A DNA stretch of 64,000 nucleotides from Actinomyces gerencseriae DSM 6844 (GCF_000429265.1 NZ_AUBN01000003.1:124001-188000), one strand, 5' to 3'. Shown: positions 1-9,300, counted from the first letter of the stretch. Numbers and translations: made by a program. The notes: generated by a model from the sequence alone, not told the origin.

Positions 1-2625
1 AGTCCTCTGACTCGTCCTGGCCTCGGACTTCACCTTGCGCAGGGCGGTCAGGGCCGCTCCCGCGTGCGCGACCAGCCGGGCGTCTGCGCCGCCCGCGGCC
101 TCCCGCAGCACCGCCGCCTCGGGCCACGCCGCGCGGTGCACGCTCCCGGTGCGGTACCAGCTCCACACCTCCTCGGTGACGAAGGGCAGGAAGGGGGCGA
201 ACAGGCGCACGAACGTGTCCACCGCGATCGCCAGCAGCGCGCGGGCGCTGCGCACCGCCGCGGCGTCGTGCGAGCCGTCGAAGTCGTTGGCGCGATCCTT
301 GACCAGCTCGATGTAGTCGTCGCAGAAGGTCCAGAACAGGGACTCCGCGGCCTCCAGCGCGCGGGCGTGCTCGAAGTCCTCGAACGCGGCCGTCGCGGTC
401 TCGACGACATCGGCCAGGGCGGACAGCACGGCGCGGTCGATGGGCTCCGTGACCGCGCTCGCCTCCAGGCTCGGCGGCGGCACGGCGGCCAGCGCCGTCT
501 CATCGGCGTCGAACGGGATCCCCATGGACAGGGCGAACTTGGAGGCGTTGAGGATCTTGATGGCCAGGCGTCGTCCGATCTTGATCTGCGCCTCGTCGAA
601 GGTGGCGTCCAGCCCCAGGCGGGCCGACGCCGCCCAGTAGCGCACGGCGTCGGAGCCGTACTGCTCCAGCAGGTCCATGGGGGTGACGACATTGCCCTTG
701 GACTTGGACATCTTCTTGTGATCCGGATCCAGGATCCACCCGGAGATGCCTGCGTGCGCCCATGGCAGCGCACCGAACTCCAGATCGGCGCGCACGACGG
801 TGGAGAACAGCCAGGTGCGGATGATGTCCTGCCCCTGGGGGCGCAGATCCATGGGGTAGGTGCGGGCGAAGAGATCCTCGTCGGTCAGCCACCCGCAGGC
901 CAGCTCGGGGGACAGGGAGGAGGTCGCCCAGGTGTCCATGATGTCCAGCTCGCCGACGAACCCGCCCGGCGCGCCGCGCTGCTCCTCGGTGTATCCGGCC
1001 GGGACGTCCGAGGAGGGGTCGATCGGCAGGGCCGACTCCTCGGGGGTGATGATCGCGTCGTAGTCGACCTCGCCGTCGGCCCCGACCCCGTACCACAGCG
1101 GGAAGGGCACGCCGAAGAAGCGCTGGCGGGAGATGAGCCAGTCGTTGTTCAGACCCGTCACCCAGTTCTCGTAGCGCACCCGCATGAAGTCGGGGTGGAA
1201 GGTCAGCTCGCGCCCGCGCGTCAGCAGCTCGGCCCGCAGGTCCGCCCCCGTCTCCGGATTCGTCCACGCCCTGCCGCCGTTGCGGATGTACCACTGGCGG
1301 GAGGTGACGATCTCCAGGGGCTTGTCGCCCTTCTCGAAGAAGTTGGTCTGGCGCATCGTCCTGGTGGGCTCGCCGCGCATCTCGCCGGTGGCGGCCAGCT
1401 CGCCCACGACCGCCTCGCGGGCCGAGAAGGTGGTCCTGCCGGCCATGGACCGGTAGACCTCGCGACCGCGGGAGTCGGCGATCCAGTCGGGGACCTCGCT
1501 CCGCAGGCGTCCGTCCCTGCGCAGCACCGCGCGCAGCGGCAGGCTCAGATCGCGCCACCAGTCGATATCGGTGGTGTCGCCGAAGGTGCAGCACATGGCG
1601 ATGCCCGCGCCCTTGTCCATCTCGGCCTCGGGGTGGGCCAGCACGGGCACCTCGACGCCGAAGACGGGGGAGGCGACGGTCGTGCCGAACAGCGGCTTGA
1701 AGCGCTCGTCGTCGGGATGGGCCACCAGGGCCACGCAGGCCGGCAGCAGCTCGGGACGCGTCGTCTCCACGCAGATGTCGGCGGTGCCGCCCGGTCCCGC
1801 CTCGATCGGGGCGCCCGCCGCCTCCGCCGCGGCCGCGGCCGCGGAATCGACCACGTGGAAGGCGATGCGGTGGTAGAAGCCGGGGTACTCCCGCGACTCC
1901 AGCTCCGCCTGGGCCACCGCCGTCTGGAACGTCACGTCCCACAGGCCGGGGGCGGCGGACTGGTAGGCCTCCCCTCGCGCCAGGTTGCGCAGGAAGGCGG
2001 CCTGGGCGACCTTGCGGGCCCGCTCCCCGATGGTCTGATAGGTCTGGGACCAGTCCACGCTCAGGCCCAGGCGGCGCCACAGGGCCTCGAACTGCTTCTC
2101 GTCGTCCACCGTGAGGCGCTCGCACAGCTCGACGAAGTTGCGCCGGGAGACCGGAACCTGGTCGCGGGCCCTGATCGACCTGCCCTCGCCACCGGTGTGC
2201 GGCGGGACGAAGTCGGGGTCGTAGGGCAGAGAGGGGTCGCAGCGCACCCCGAAGTAGTTCTGGACCCGTCGCTCGGTGGGCAGGCCGTTGTCGTCCCAGC
2301 CCATGGGGTAGAACACCGCCCTGCCTCGCATGCGCTGGAAGCGGGCCACCGTATCGGTGTGGGTGTAGGAGAAGACGTGCCCCACGTGCAGGGAGCCGGA
2401 GGCCGTGGGCGGCGGGGTGTCGATGGAGAAGACGTCATGGCGATCGGCGCTGCGGTCGAAGTCGTACGTGCCGTCGGACTGCCAGCGCTCGCCCCACGCG
2501 ATCTCCAGGCCGTCGGTGGAGACTCTGGCCGGCACGCGCGGGCTGCGGAGGGAGGAGGGGAGGAGGCGAGAGGCCGGCTCCGCTGGAGTCGCTGGAGTCG
2601 CTGGAGTCGCTGGAGTCTCGGGCAT
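1..2625 (-). CDS. valS: Valine--tRNA ligase (ValS), 3' end outside window
   Basis: Class I aminoacyl-tRNA synthetase that charges tRNA-Val in the cytoplasm. At least 875 codons are present and the reading frame is open to the window edge, so only the extreme C-terminus is missing. The HIGH-type motif reads HVGH at residues 80-83 and the KMSKS loop is intact at residues 638-642. The anticodon-binding region follows, with FEDFEHARAL near residue 755. I checked the frame at six places and found no break. The ATG at 2625 is followed directly by a (TPA)4 tail encoded by a 9-bp repeat, so the first 20 or so residues are an unstructured extension. The antisense strand carries long shadow frames, typical of GC-rich DNA. 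The identity is secure; only the true 3' end is unknown. Confidence 0.97.
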   Translation of the reverse strand, partial: MPETPATPATPATPAEPASRLLPSSLRSPRVPARVSTDGLEIAWGERWQSDGTYDFDRSADRHDVFSIDTPPPTASGSLHVGHVFSYTHTDTVARFQRMRGRAVFYPMGWDDNGLPTERRVQNYFGVRCDPSLPYDPDFVPPHTGGEGRSIRARDQVPVSRRNFVELCERLTVDDEKQFEALWRRLGLSVDWSQTYQTIGERARKVAQAAFLRNLARGEAYQSAAPGLWDVTFQTAVAQAELESREYPGFYHRIAFHVVDSAAAAAAEAAGAPIEAGPGGTADICVETTRPELLPACVALVAHPDDERFKPLFGTTVASPVFGVEVPVLAHPEAEMDKGAGIAMCCTFGDTTDIDWWRDLSLPLRAVLRRDGRLRSEVPDWIADSRGREVYRSMAGRTTFSAREAVVGELAATGEMRGEPTRTMRQTNFFEKGDKPLEIVTSRQWYIRNGGRAWTNPETGADLRAELLTRGRELTFHPDFMRVRYENWVTGLNNDWLISRQRFFGVPFPLWYGVGADGEVDYDAIITPEESALPIDPSSDVPAGYTEEQRGAPGGFVGELDIMDTWATSSLSPELACGWLTDEDLFARTYPMDLRPQGQDIIRTWLFSTVVRADLEFGALPWAHAGISGWILDPDHKKMSKSKGNVVTPMDLLEQYGSDAVRYWAASARLGLDATFDEAQIKIGRRLAIKILNASKFALSMGIPFDADETALAAVPPPSLEASAVTEPIDRAVLSALADVVETATAAFEDFEHARALEAAESLFWTFCDDYIELVKDRANDFDGSHDAAAVRSARALLAIAVDTFVRLFAPFLPFVTEEVWSWYRTGSVHRAAWPEAAVLREAAGGADARLVAHAGAALTALRKVKSEARTSQRT
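2581..2616 (-). repeat. Four tandem 9-bp copies coding TPA at the ValS N-terminus
   Basis: The unit ACTCCAGCG (minus strand) is repeated four times without a mismatch immediately after the valS start region. Each copy adds Thr-Pro-Ala. Because the unit is a multiple of three, slippage would change the tail length without breaking the frame. Confidence 0.9.
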
Positions 2626-2907
2626 GGGCCCGATTCTGTCACGGGGCGCGGGCTCGTCCCGAATGGGTGCCCCGCGCCGCCCTGTGAAGTGGGCTACCAG
2701 GCGCGCCCGTCGCGCGGGCCGTGGCGCTCGACGTCGGACGCGTCGGCGTGTCGGGGTCGGATGGGACGAGAGACACGCGGGTGAACGCGAGGAGGGGATG
2801 AAACGAAGCCCCAGGACGTTTATCGTTCTGTTGTAAGCAACCCGCTGACCAGCGCCCCGCCCCGCCCCGTATTCCCGACCCACCGAGACCCACTGAGAGG
2901 AGAGCCC

Positions 2908-3777
2908 GTGGACGAGCGCCCCCAGGTGGCCCCGTCCGGGACATCCCCCGACCCCCTCCCGGCGACCACTCCCGCACCCGCCTCACCCCCGACATCCTCC
3001 GCGCCACCATCCGCGTCCGCCAGCGCCGCCGAGTTGGAGGCGCAACGACGTCTGCGGGAGGACACCGGCAGTATCGAACCCATCGAGGACGTCATCGCCG
3101 CGCCCTCCGCGCCCACCGAGTCCCCCGCTCCGGTCGACGAGCCCTCGCCGAGCACGCCGGTGGCCCCGATGCCCGCGGTGGGCGCCGCGGCCAAGCGGGC
3201 GTCCACGCTGGCCCGCGCGCAGATCGGTGTCGCGGTCGTCGCCGGCCTGTCGGTCATCGCCGCCCTGGCCATATTCGTACCCGGCTCCGGCGGGCGGGAG
3301 GGGATCGGTCAGGGACCCGTCCAGCCCACGGCCACCAGCACCGCGGAGACCTCTCAGCCCTCGCCCACGGCGCAGGCCGCCAGAACGGCGCCCGCCGGGG
3401 CGGGCCGGCACGGCGGGGGGGCCACCGCCGGCGGCGGTCAACCGGACCCCGCGGCCTCGGCCTCCGCACCACCGGCCGCTCAGTCCGACGCCGCGCCGAA
3501 CGGCGACGGCGATTCCGGCGCCAACGGCGCCGGTGCCGGCACGGGCACCTTCTCCGGTCCGGGGTCCGGCGGCGACGCCGGCGTGGCGGATGCCGCCGAC
3601 GCAGGGGACGGCGGCGGCGCGGGACCGGGCGGATCCTCCTCCGAGGAGGGGCCGGCGAGCGACCCTCCTCCCCCGCAGGAGTCGGAGGACAAGCCGAGCC
3701 TGCCGTCCCACAAGAACCCCCTCGTGCACCCGACCTCGCCGCCGCCGAGTCATCCCGATGCCAGTCCCACGCCCTGA
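2908..3777 (+). CDS. Pro/Ala/Ser-rich single-pass membrane protein, function unknown
   Basis: I do not recognise a family. The 289-residue product starts at a GTG preceded by GAGAGGAGAG at a suitable distance. Residues 1-100 are rich in Pro, Ala and Ser with a short charged stretch (AELEAQRRLREDTGS) at about 40-55. One hydrophobic helix lies at about 105-124. The remaining 165 residues are Gly/Ala/Pro/Ser-rich and acidic near the end, so the probable topology is N-terminus inside with a disordered extracellular tail. A dyad at 3782-3799 (CGGGG...CCCCG) just after the stop may end transcription before the iron box at 3845. A different frame is also open here (3227-3853), but this frame has the ribosome binding site and a membrane helix. 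It could be a wall-associated or signalling anchor protein; nothing in the sequence decides. Confidence 0.65.
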   Translation: MDERPQVAPSGTSPDPLPATTPAPASPPTSSAPPSASASAAELEAQRRLREDTGSIEPIEDVIAAPSAPTESPAPVDEPSPSTPVAPMPAVGAAAKRASTLARAQIGVAVVAGLSVIAALAIFVPGSGGREGIGQGPVQPTATSTAETSQPSPTAQAARTAPAGAGRHGGGATAGGGQPDPAASASAPPAAQSDAAPNGDGDSGANGAGAGTGTFSGPGSGGDAGVADAADAGDGGGAGPGGSSSEEGPASDPPPPQESEDKPSLPSHKNPLVHPTSPPPSHPDASPTP

Positions 3778-3844
3778 ACGGCGGGGGAGGCCTTCCCCGG
3801 ACGTCGCGCCGTCGGAGCCGCGGGCCCTGGTCGCCCGACTCATT

Positions 3845-3863
3845 TCAGGTTAGGCTCACCTGG
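3845..3863 (+). promoter_or_regulatory. DtxR/IdeR-type iron box
   Basis: The 19-bp site TCAGGTTAGGCTCACCTGG matches the DtxR consensus TTAGGTTAGCCTAACCTAA at 14 positions, including the whole central AGGTTAG and most of the CTnACCT half. It lies 84 bp before the first ABC half-transporter. A DtxR-family repressor bound there with Fe2+ would shut the operon off when iron is sufficient. The match was made by eye. Confidence 0.75.
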
Positions 3864-3946
3864 TCGCGCATGATCGGTCGTGCGCGGTGCGCCCGGGCGG
3901 CGACGCCGTCCGCGGCGGCTGCGCTCATCGACGAGGAGGACACGGG

Positions 3947-5743
3947 ATGGCGGTCACCGTCGGCACCCTCATCAGCCCCGCCCGCAGGGCGATGGTCCTG
4001 TCCGGTCTGCTCACGGCCGGCGGTGCCGTTCTGTCCGTCGTGCCGTACGCGGCGCTGCGCAATATGGCGGCCATCTGGCTGGGCGAGTCGAATCGCGTCG
4101 GCTGGGCCGGCGGCCTGTGGGCGTGGGCGATCATCGCCGTCGCCTCCCTCTTCGCGGCGCAGGTGCTGTACCTGATGGGCCTGGGGGTCACCCACCTGGC
4201 CGAGGCGAGGCTGCGCCACCTGCTGCGCACGCGGGTGGTCGATGCCATCGGCCACCTGCCGCTGGGGAGCGTGGCCTCCATCCCGCACGGCGCCATCCGC
4301 AAGATGGTCGCCGACGACACCTCCTCCATCCACACACTGGTCGCCCACGTGCCCGGGGACGCCACCAACGCCGTCGTCGGGGTCGCCGCGGGCATGATCT
4401 ACCTCCTGTGGACGGACTGGCGGCTCGCCCTCGCCCTGCTGGGCGTGTGGTGCCTGGTTCTCGCGGCCATCGCCGTCCCCACCATGCGCGGCCTCGGCGA
4501 CATCACCGATCGCTTCGGGGTCGCGCAGACCCGGCTGGCCTCCGCCACCGTCGAGATGCTCGAGGGCATCAAGGAGATCAAGGGCTTCCAGGCCGCCGAT
4601 GCGACTCGTACCCGTTTCGATGCGGCCCGCGCCCGCTTCTCCGACCTCTCCTACGAGTGGGTGTCAGCCTCCGGCAGGACGATGAGCCTCATGGGCGCCG
4701 TCCTGCGCCCGGCCGCCGTCTTCGCCACCGTGGCGCCCCTCGTCGTCCTCTTCGTGACGCAGGGGTGGACCCGGTTGTCCGACACGCTGCCCTTCTTCCT
4801 CCTGGCGCCGGGCCTGCCCGAGGGGCTGCTGACGCTGGTCGGACTCATGCAGCACACGTACGAGTCCCGCATGGCGGCCCGAACCACCGCCGACCTCCTC
4901 TCCCGGGAGCCCATGCCCGAGGGCGCCCGCGACGAGGAGGAGGGACCGACCCCTGGCCGCGTCGAGGTCGATGGCGTCACCTTCTCCTACGAGGCCGGTT
5001 CCCCGGTGCTCAGGGACGTCTCCCTCACCGCCGAGCCGGGCACCGTCACCGCCCTCGTCGGCCCCTCCGGCGGCGGCAAGTCCACCCTGGTCCGCCTCAT
5101 CGCGCGCTTCTACGACGTCGACTCCGGCGCCGTGCGCGTCGGCGGCGTCGATGTGCGCGCGGCGACCTTCTCCTGGCTGTTCACCCGCATCGCGGTCATG
5201 CTGCAGGATGTGGAGCTGTCCCACGACTCGGTGGCGGACAACATCGCCCTGGGGCGCCCCGGGGCCTCCCACGAGCAGATCGAGGCCGCGGCGCGCGCCG
5301 CCTGCATCCATGAGCGCATCACGCGCCTGCCTCGGGGCTACGACACCGTCCTGGGAGAGGAGGGAGGGTTCCTCTCGGGCGGTGAGCAGCAGCGTGTCGC
5401 CCTTGCCCGGGCCTACCTCCAGGACGCCCCGATCCTCCTCCTGGACGAGGCCACCGCCCAGGCCGACCCCGCCTCCGAGCGGGACATTCATCGGGCCCTG
5501 TCCCGCCTGGCGGCGGGTCGCACCGTCATCATCATCGCCCACCGCCTGTCGACCGTGCGCGACGCCGATCAGATCCTCGTCGTGGACGGCGGTCGGGTCG
5601 TCGAGCGCGGGCGCCACCACGAGCTCATGGCCGCCGATGGTCGCTACGCCTCCATGTGGCGCAGTCAGGACACCGGCTCCGAGAGCGGGGACGAGCGCGA
5701 CCATGCCGGAACCGCTCCCGCGGGCGTCGGAGAGGGGGAGTGA
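3947..5743 (+). CDS. ABC half-transporter (permease-ATPase), IrtA/YbtP-like, probable siderophore transport
   Basis: This 598-residue half-transporter has an N-terminal six-helix exporter-fold domain (about residues 1-320) followed by an ATPase domain. Walker A is GPSGGGKST at 372-380, the signature LSGGEQQR starts near 476, Walker B is ILLLDEAT and the H-loop is IIIAHRLST. Start ATG 3947 has a GAGGAGGA ribosome binding site. The next gene encodes a second half-transporter two bases after the stop, so the pair probably forms a heterodimer. The iron box upstream points to ferric-siderophore uptake, as known for mycobacterial IrtAB and Yersinia YbtPQ, which use the exporter fold for import. Unlike mycobacterial IrtA it lacks an N-terminal siderophore-interacting reductase domain. 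Export of a siderophore is the main alternative. Confidence 0.85.
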   Translation: MAVTVGTLISPARRAMVLSGLLTAGGAVLSVVPYAALRNMAAIWLGESNRVGWAGGLWAWAIIAVASLFAAQVLYLMGLGVTHLAEARLRHLLRTRVVDAIGHLPLGSVASIPHGAIRKMVADDTSSIHTLVAHVPGDATNAVVGVAAGMIYLLWTDWRLALALLGVWCLVLAAIAVPTMRGLGDITDRFGVAQTRLASATVEMLEGIKEIKGFQAADATRTRFDAARARFSDLSYEWVSASGRTMSLMGAVLRPAAVFATVAPLVVLFVTQGWTRLSDTLPFFLLAPGLPEGLLTLVGLMQHTYESRMAARTTADLLSREPMPEGARDEEEGPTPGRVEVDGVTFSYEAGSPVLRDVSLTAEPGTVTALVGPSGGGKSTLVRLIARFYDVDSGAVRVGGVDVRAATFSWLFTRIAVMLQDVELSHDSVADNIALGRPGASHEQIEAAARAACIHERITRLPRGYDTVLGEEGGFLSGGEQQRVALARAYLQDAPILLLDEATAQADPASERDIHRALSRLAAGRTVIIIAHRLSTVRDADQILVVDGGRVVERGRHHELMAADGRYASMWRSQDTGSESGDERDHAGTAPAGVGEGE

Positions 5744-5745
5744 CC

Positions 5746-7485
5746 ATGTGGTCGATGCTGCTGCGCCTCGTCAATGCCGCGGAGATGCGGATGATCCTCG
5801 CCGGGTTCGTCGCCTCGTCGGTCCTTCAGGGCGTGACCCTGGCTCTCATGATCCCCTTCCTGCGCGCCCTCTACGGGCGCTCGGAGTCCTTGACCGCCTG
5901 GCTCATCGTGGTCGTGGCGCTCGGGGCCCTCACGGTGCTCGTCGATGCGGTCGCCATGTACCGCTCCTACCGGGTGAGCGTCTTCGAGGTCTGCGACACC
6001 ATGATCGACCGCGTGGCCGAGCACGTCCTGTCCCTGCCGCTGGGCTGGTTCGACGCCGGGCGCCGGGCCGCCGTGGTCAACGCGACCTCCAAGGAGGTCA
6101 ACACCCTGTCGCACCTGACGTCGCTGGTCATCCCCAGTCTGTGCAACGCCTTCATCGTGCCCCTGGTCATGCTGGTGGCGACGGCGTTCGTCGAGTGGCC
6201 GCTGGCCCTCATCATGGCCATCACGATCGTTCCGCTGGCCCTCACCTGGCGGCTCATGCTCGCCGCGACCACCCGCGCCAACGAGATGGAGGACTCCGCG
6301 TCGGCGGACGCCGCCGGCCGCCTGGTCGAGTTCGCCCGCCTTCAGGCGGTGCTGCGCGCCACCGGCGCCACCGAGACGGGCTGGGAGCCCCTGCGCGCGA
6401 CTCTCGACGCCGACTCCGAGGCCACTCTCGCCGGGCTGCGCATCAAGGGGCGCCCCGCCCAGGCCTTCAATCTCATCGTCAATCTCGCCTTCGCCCTGGT
6501 CATGGCCGCGGGTCTGTCCGCGGTCAGCGGCCACGGTCTCGACGTGGTCGCCTACCTGGCGATCGTGACCGTCGCCTCGCGGATGCTCCTGCCGCTGACC
6601 AGGGCCGCCCTGCTGTCCGCCGAGGCCGATCATGCCCGGATCGCCCTGCGCGCCATGAGCTCCATCCTCGATGCCGAGCCCCTGCCGGAGCCCGCCCCCG
6701 ACGAGCGGAGCCGTCCCGAGGGCACCGCGATCGCCCTGTCCGGAGTCTCCTTCTCCTACGACGAGGGTCGTCCGGTCCTGGCCGACGTGTCCCTGACCGC
6801 GCCGCAGGGACGGGTCACGGCGCTGGTGGGCCCCTCCGGCGCCGGGAAGTCCACGATCCTGCGTCTGATCGCCCGCTTCTGGGACGTGGACGCCGGAGCG
6901 GTCACCATCGGCGGCGCCGACGTGCGCGCCCTGCCCGCCACCGAGATCATGGGCCTGACCTCCATGGTCTTCCAGGACGTCTACCTCTTCGACACGACCA
7001 TCCGGGAGAACCTGCGCATCGCCCGGCCCGAGGCGACCGACGCCGAGCTGGAGGCGGCGGCCCGTCGCGCCCGGCTGGACGGAGTCATCGAGGCGCTCCC
7101 GCACGGGTGGGACACGGAGGTGGGGCCCGGTGGTCTCAGCCTGTCCGGCGGTGAGCGTCAGCGGGTGTCGATCGCCCGCGCCTTCGTCAAGGACGCCCCG
7201 ATCCTCCTGCTCGACGAGATGACGTCCGCCCTGGACGGGGAGAACGAGTCGGCGATCACCGAGATCATTCGCGAGCTGTCCCACGGGCGCACCGTCATGA
7301 TGGTGGCTCACCGCTTGTCCACGATCCGTCGGGCCGACGAGGTCGTCTTCCTCGAACCCGCCGATGGGGGCGCGCGGGTCGTGCAGCGGGGCGCGCCGAC
7401 CGAGCTGGCGGTCGTACCCGGTCCCTTCCGCGACTTCGTCGAGGCGTCCGGGACCGCCTCCCGCTGGCACCTCGCCCGGGACTGA
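5746..7485 (+). CDS. ABC half-transporter (permease-ATPase), IrtB/YbtQ-like
   Basis: Second half of the presumed heterodimeric transporter, 579 residues. The membrane domain occupies about residues 1-320. The ATPase domain has Walker A GPSGAGKST at 362-370, signature LSGGERQR, Walker B ILLLDEMTSALD and H-loop MMVAHRLST, so both nucleotide sites look catalytically competent. The ATG at 5746 sits two bases after the previous stop with AGAGGGGG upstream; longer in-frame reading to 5656 would overlap the previous gene and is unlikely. It ends 24 bp before the convergent proC stop. The shared operon and iron box imply repression by iron. Confidence 0.85.
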   Translation: MWSMLLRLVNAAEMRMILAGFVASSVLQGVTLALMIPFLRALYGRSESLTAWLIVVVALGALTVLVDAVAMYRSYRVSVFEVCDTMIDRVAEHVLSLPLGWFDAGRRAAVVNATSKEVNTLSHLTSLVIPSLCNAFIVPLVMLVATAFVEWPLALIMAITIVPLALTWRLMLAATTRANEMEDSASADAAGRLVEFARLQAVLRATGATETGWEPLRATLDADSEATLAGLRIKGRPAQAFNLIVNLAFALVMAAGLSAVSGHGLDVVAYLAIVTVASRMLLPLTRAALLSAEADHARIALRAMSSILDAEPLPEPAPDERSRPEGTAIALSGVSFSYDEGRPVLADVSLTAPQGRVTALVGPSGAGKSTILRLIARFWDVDAGAVTIGGADVRALPATEIMGLTSMVFQDVYLFDTTIRENLRIARPEATDAELEAAARRARLDGVIEALPHGWDTEVGPGGLSLSGGERQRVSIARAFVKDAPILLLDEMTSALDGENESAITEIIRELSHGRTVMMVAHRLSTIRRADEVVFLEPADGGARVVQRGAPTELAVVPGPFRDFVEASGTASRWHLARD

Positions 7486-7509
7486 CGGAGCCGAGGCGGT
7501 CGGGGACGC

Positions 7510-8373
7510 TCAGGCCCCGAGCGCGCGGTCACGGGCGATCGTCGCCCGCACCGCCTCGATGACGGCCGGGGAGAAGCCCTCCCGCTCCATCGCGACCAGG
7601 CCGGCTATCGTCGTCCCGCCGGGGGAGCACACGGCGTCGACCAGGTCCGCCGGCGTACGGGCCGCCCCGTCCCCGGCGCTGCGCTCCGCCTCGCGGCGGA
7701 CCAGGACCGCCGTGCCGAGCAGCGCCTGGGCGACGACGTCCACCGCCTGCGCCTTGGGCATCCCGGCGTCGACGCCGCCGCGGGCGAGCGCCTCGACCAG
7801 GGTGAGGATGAATGCGGGCGATGAGCCGGCGAGGGCCGTGAACGCAGGGAAGCTCCTCTCGGGCAGGACCATCGTGCGACCGACCCGCCCCATGAGCTCG
7901 GCGGCGAGCCCCAGATCGGCCTCGTCCGCCGCCGCTCCCGCCACCAGCGCCGTCATGGACTCGCCCACGACCGCGGCCAGATTGGGCATGGCCCGCACCA
8001 CCCGGGCGCCGTCCGGCAGCCGGGCCTCCAGCTGCGCCGTCGTCAGCCCTGCCGCGATGGAGACGATCAGGGGACGGTGCTCGGCCAGGACCGCCTGAAG
8101 CGGTGCCAGGGCGACGGGGACGACATGGGGCTTGACCGCCAGGACGACGACGTCGGCGGCGGACACGAGCTCCTCGGGACCGCGGGCGAGGCGCGCGCCG
8201 GTGCGGGCCGCCAGTGCCGCGGCCGAGTCGTGCGCGCTCCACACCAGGACGTCGGCGGCGTCGGCGGGGGCGCGGGGGACGCCGGCGGTACTGGCGCCGC
8301 GCCCGCCGGCGAGCAGGCCGTCCACGATCGCGCCCGCCATGCTGCCCGCCCCGATGAAGCCGTAGGTCGTCAT
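7510..8373 (-). CDS. proC: Pyrroline-5-carboxylate reductase (ProC)
   Basis: Catalyses the last step of proline synthesis, NAD(P)H-dependent reduction of 1-pyrroline-5-carboxylate. The 287-residue length is normal for the family. The N-terminal Rossmann motif GFIGAGSMAGA starts at residue 5, AVKPH lies near residue 79, and the C-terminal signature region reads DAVCSPGGTT. There is no proA or proB beside it, as is common for proC. It is separated from the upstream TSUP gene by a strong hairpin, so it is probably transcribed on its own. Confidence 0.96.
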   Translation of the reverse strand: MTTYGFIGAGSMAGAIVDGLLAGGRGASTAGVPRAPADAADVLVWSAHDSAAALAARTGARLARGPEELVSAADVVVLAVKPHVVPVALAPLQAVLAEHRPLIVSIAAGLTTAQLEARLPDGARVVRAMPNLAAVVGESMTALVAGAAADEADLGLAAELMGRVGRTMVLPERSFPAFTALAGSSPAFILTLVEALARGGVDAGMPKAQAVDVVAQALLGTAVLVRREAERSAGDGAARTPADLVDAVCSPGGTTIAGLVAMEREGFSPAVIEAVRATIARDRALGA

Positions 8374-8398
8374 GGCCCCAGCCTATCGGCGGTTCGCC

Positions 8399-8444
8399 GG
8401 CGGCGCGGAGGCGCGGCACGAAGGTGTGGCGCCTCCGCGCCGCC
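8399..8444 (-). terminator. 16-bp perfect hairpin after the TSUP gene
   Basis: GGCGGCGCGGAGGCGC and its exact complement enclose a 14-nt loop and begin directly at the stop codon of the TSUP gene. No T-run follows, as is usual for actinobacterial hairpin terminators. It isolates the TSUP gene from proC. Confidence 0.7.
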
Positions 8445-9209
8445 TCAGGCGGCCCCGACGATGAGGTACCCCGCGGACACGACGGTCAGCGCGGTGACCA
8501 GGCGGTTGAAGAGCCCCTGGTCCATCCGGGCGGCCACCCGCCTGCCGGCCAGGGCCGAGGCGATGACGACGGGCGCCAGGACGGCGTCCAGCCCCAGGGT
8601 CTCCGCGTGAATGACCCCCAGGCCGATCGAGAAGGGCAGCTTGACCACGTTGACGAGGAAGAAGAACCAGGCGGTCGTGCCCAGGAAGGACGTCACCGCG
8701 AACCTCGAGGCCAGGAGGTACATGGTCATCACCGGTCCTCCCGCGTTGGCCGCCATCGTGGTGAAGCCCGACAGCGTGCCGTAGACGAGTCTCCCGGCCG
8801 GCCCCTGGACCGTCGGCGGACCCGGGCGGCGCATGAGGGCGAGCGTCACCGCGATGAGGATCAGCAGGAGCGCCCCGATGAGGATCGCCGTCGCGCGATC
8901 GCCGGCGGCCATCAGGAACCCGGCACCGGCGATGACCCCCAGCAGGACGCCCGGCACCAGGCGGCGCAGGGTCGCCCAGTCGACGTCGCGGCGATAGGCG
9001 GAGATGGCGACCGCGTCGCCCACCAGCAGGAGGATGAGCAGCGTGCCCGTGGAGGCCCTGGCCGGCAGGACCGCCGCGAACAGGGCCACCGCGAGCGTGG
9101 CCGCGCCCGGCAGGGCCGTCTTGGCGATGCCGACGGCGACGGCGGCGACGACGAGCACGCACCAGCCGATGCCGGAGAGGGGGAGAAGCACCTCTGCATT
9201 GTCCTGCAC
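8445..9209 (-). CDS. TSUP (TauE/SafE) family membrane transporter
   Basis: A 254-residue, very hydrophobic protein with about eight predicted helices in two repeats. Each half begins with the family's small-residue motif: GIAKTALPGAA near residue 28, and GFTTMAANAGGPVM in the second half. The family moves sulfite, sulfonates or other organosulfur anions across the membrane. The substrate cannot be read from sequence. This is one of two TSUP proteins in the window; the other lies in the sulfate operon, so this copy more likely handles a different anion. Start ATG 9209 is not strongly supported; a GTG a few codons later is possible. Confidence 0.88.
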   Translation of the reverse strand: MQDNAEVLLPLSGIGWCVLVVAAVAVGIAKTALPGAATLAVALFAAVLPARASTGTLLILLLVGDAVAISAYRRDVDWATLRRLVPGVLLGVIAGAGFLMAAGDRATAILIGALLLILIAVTLALMRRPGPPTVQGPAGRLVYGTLSGFTTMAANAGGPVMTMYLLASRFAVTSFLGTTAWFFFLVNVVKLPFSIGLGVIHAETLGLDAVLAPVVIASALAGRRVAARMDQGLFNRLVTALTVVSAGYLIVGAA

Positions 9210-9300
9210 CGCAGGGACAAGCGTAAGAGCATGAGAGAAATTGTCAGGACTAGTGCGAGGGCGATTCCGATGGCGGCTCCGAGGGGGACCCGGAGGCGGC

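Noticed and set aside
64..2784. A 906-codon open frame on the plus strand
   Set aside because: It is antisense to the intact valS frame and results from very high GC; its translation is Gly/Arg/His-rich with no domain.
2798..2836. Twelve-codon leader peptide-like frame (MKRSPRTFIVLL) before the single-pass protein
   Set aside because: The purine-rich site is too close to the ATG and no attenuator structure or run of regulatory codons follows.
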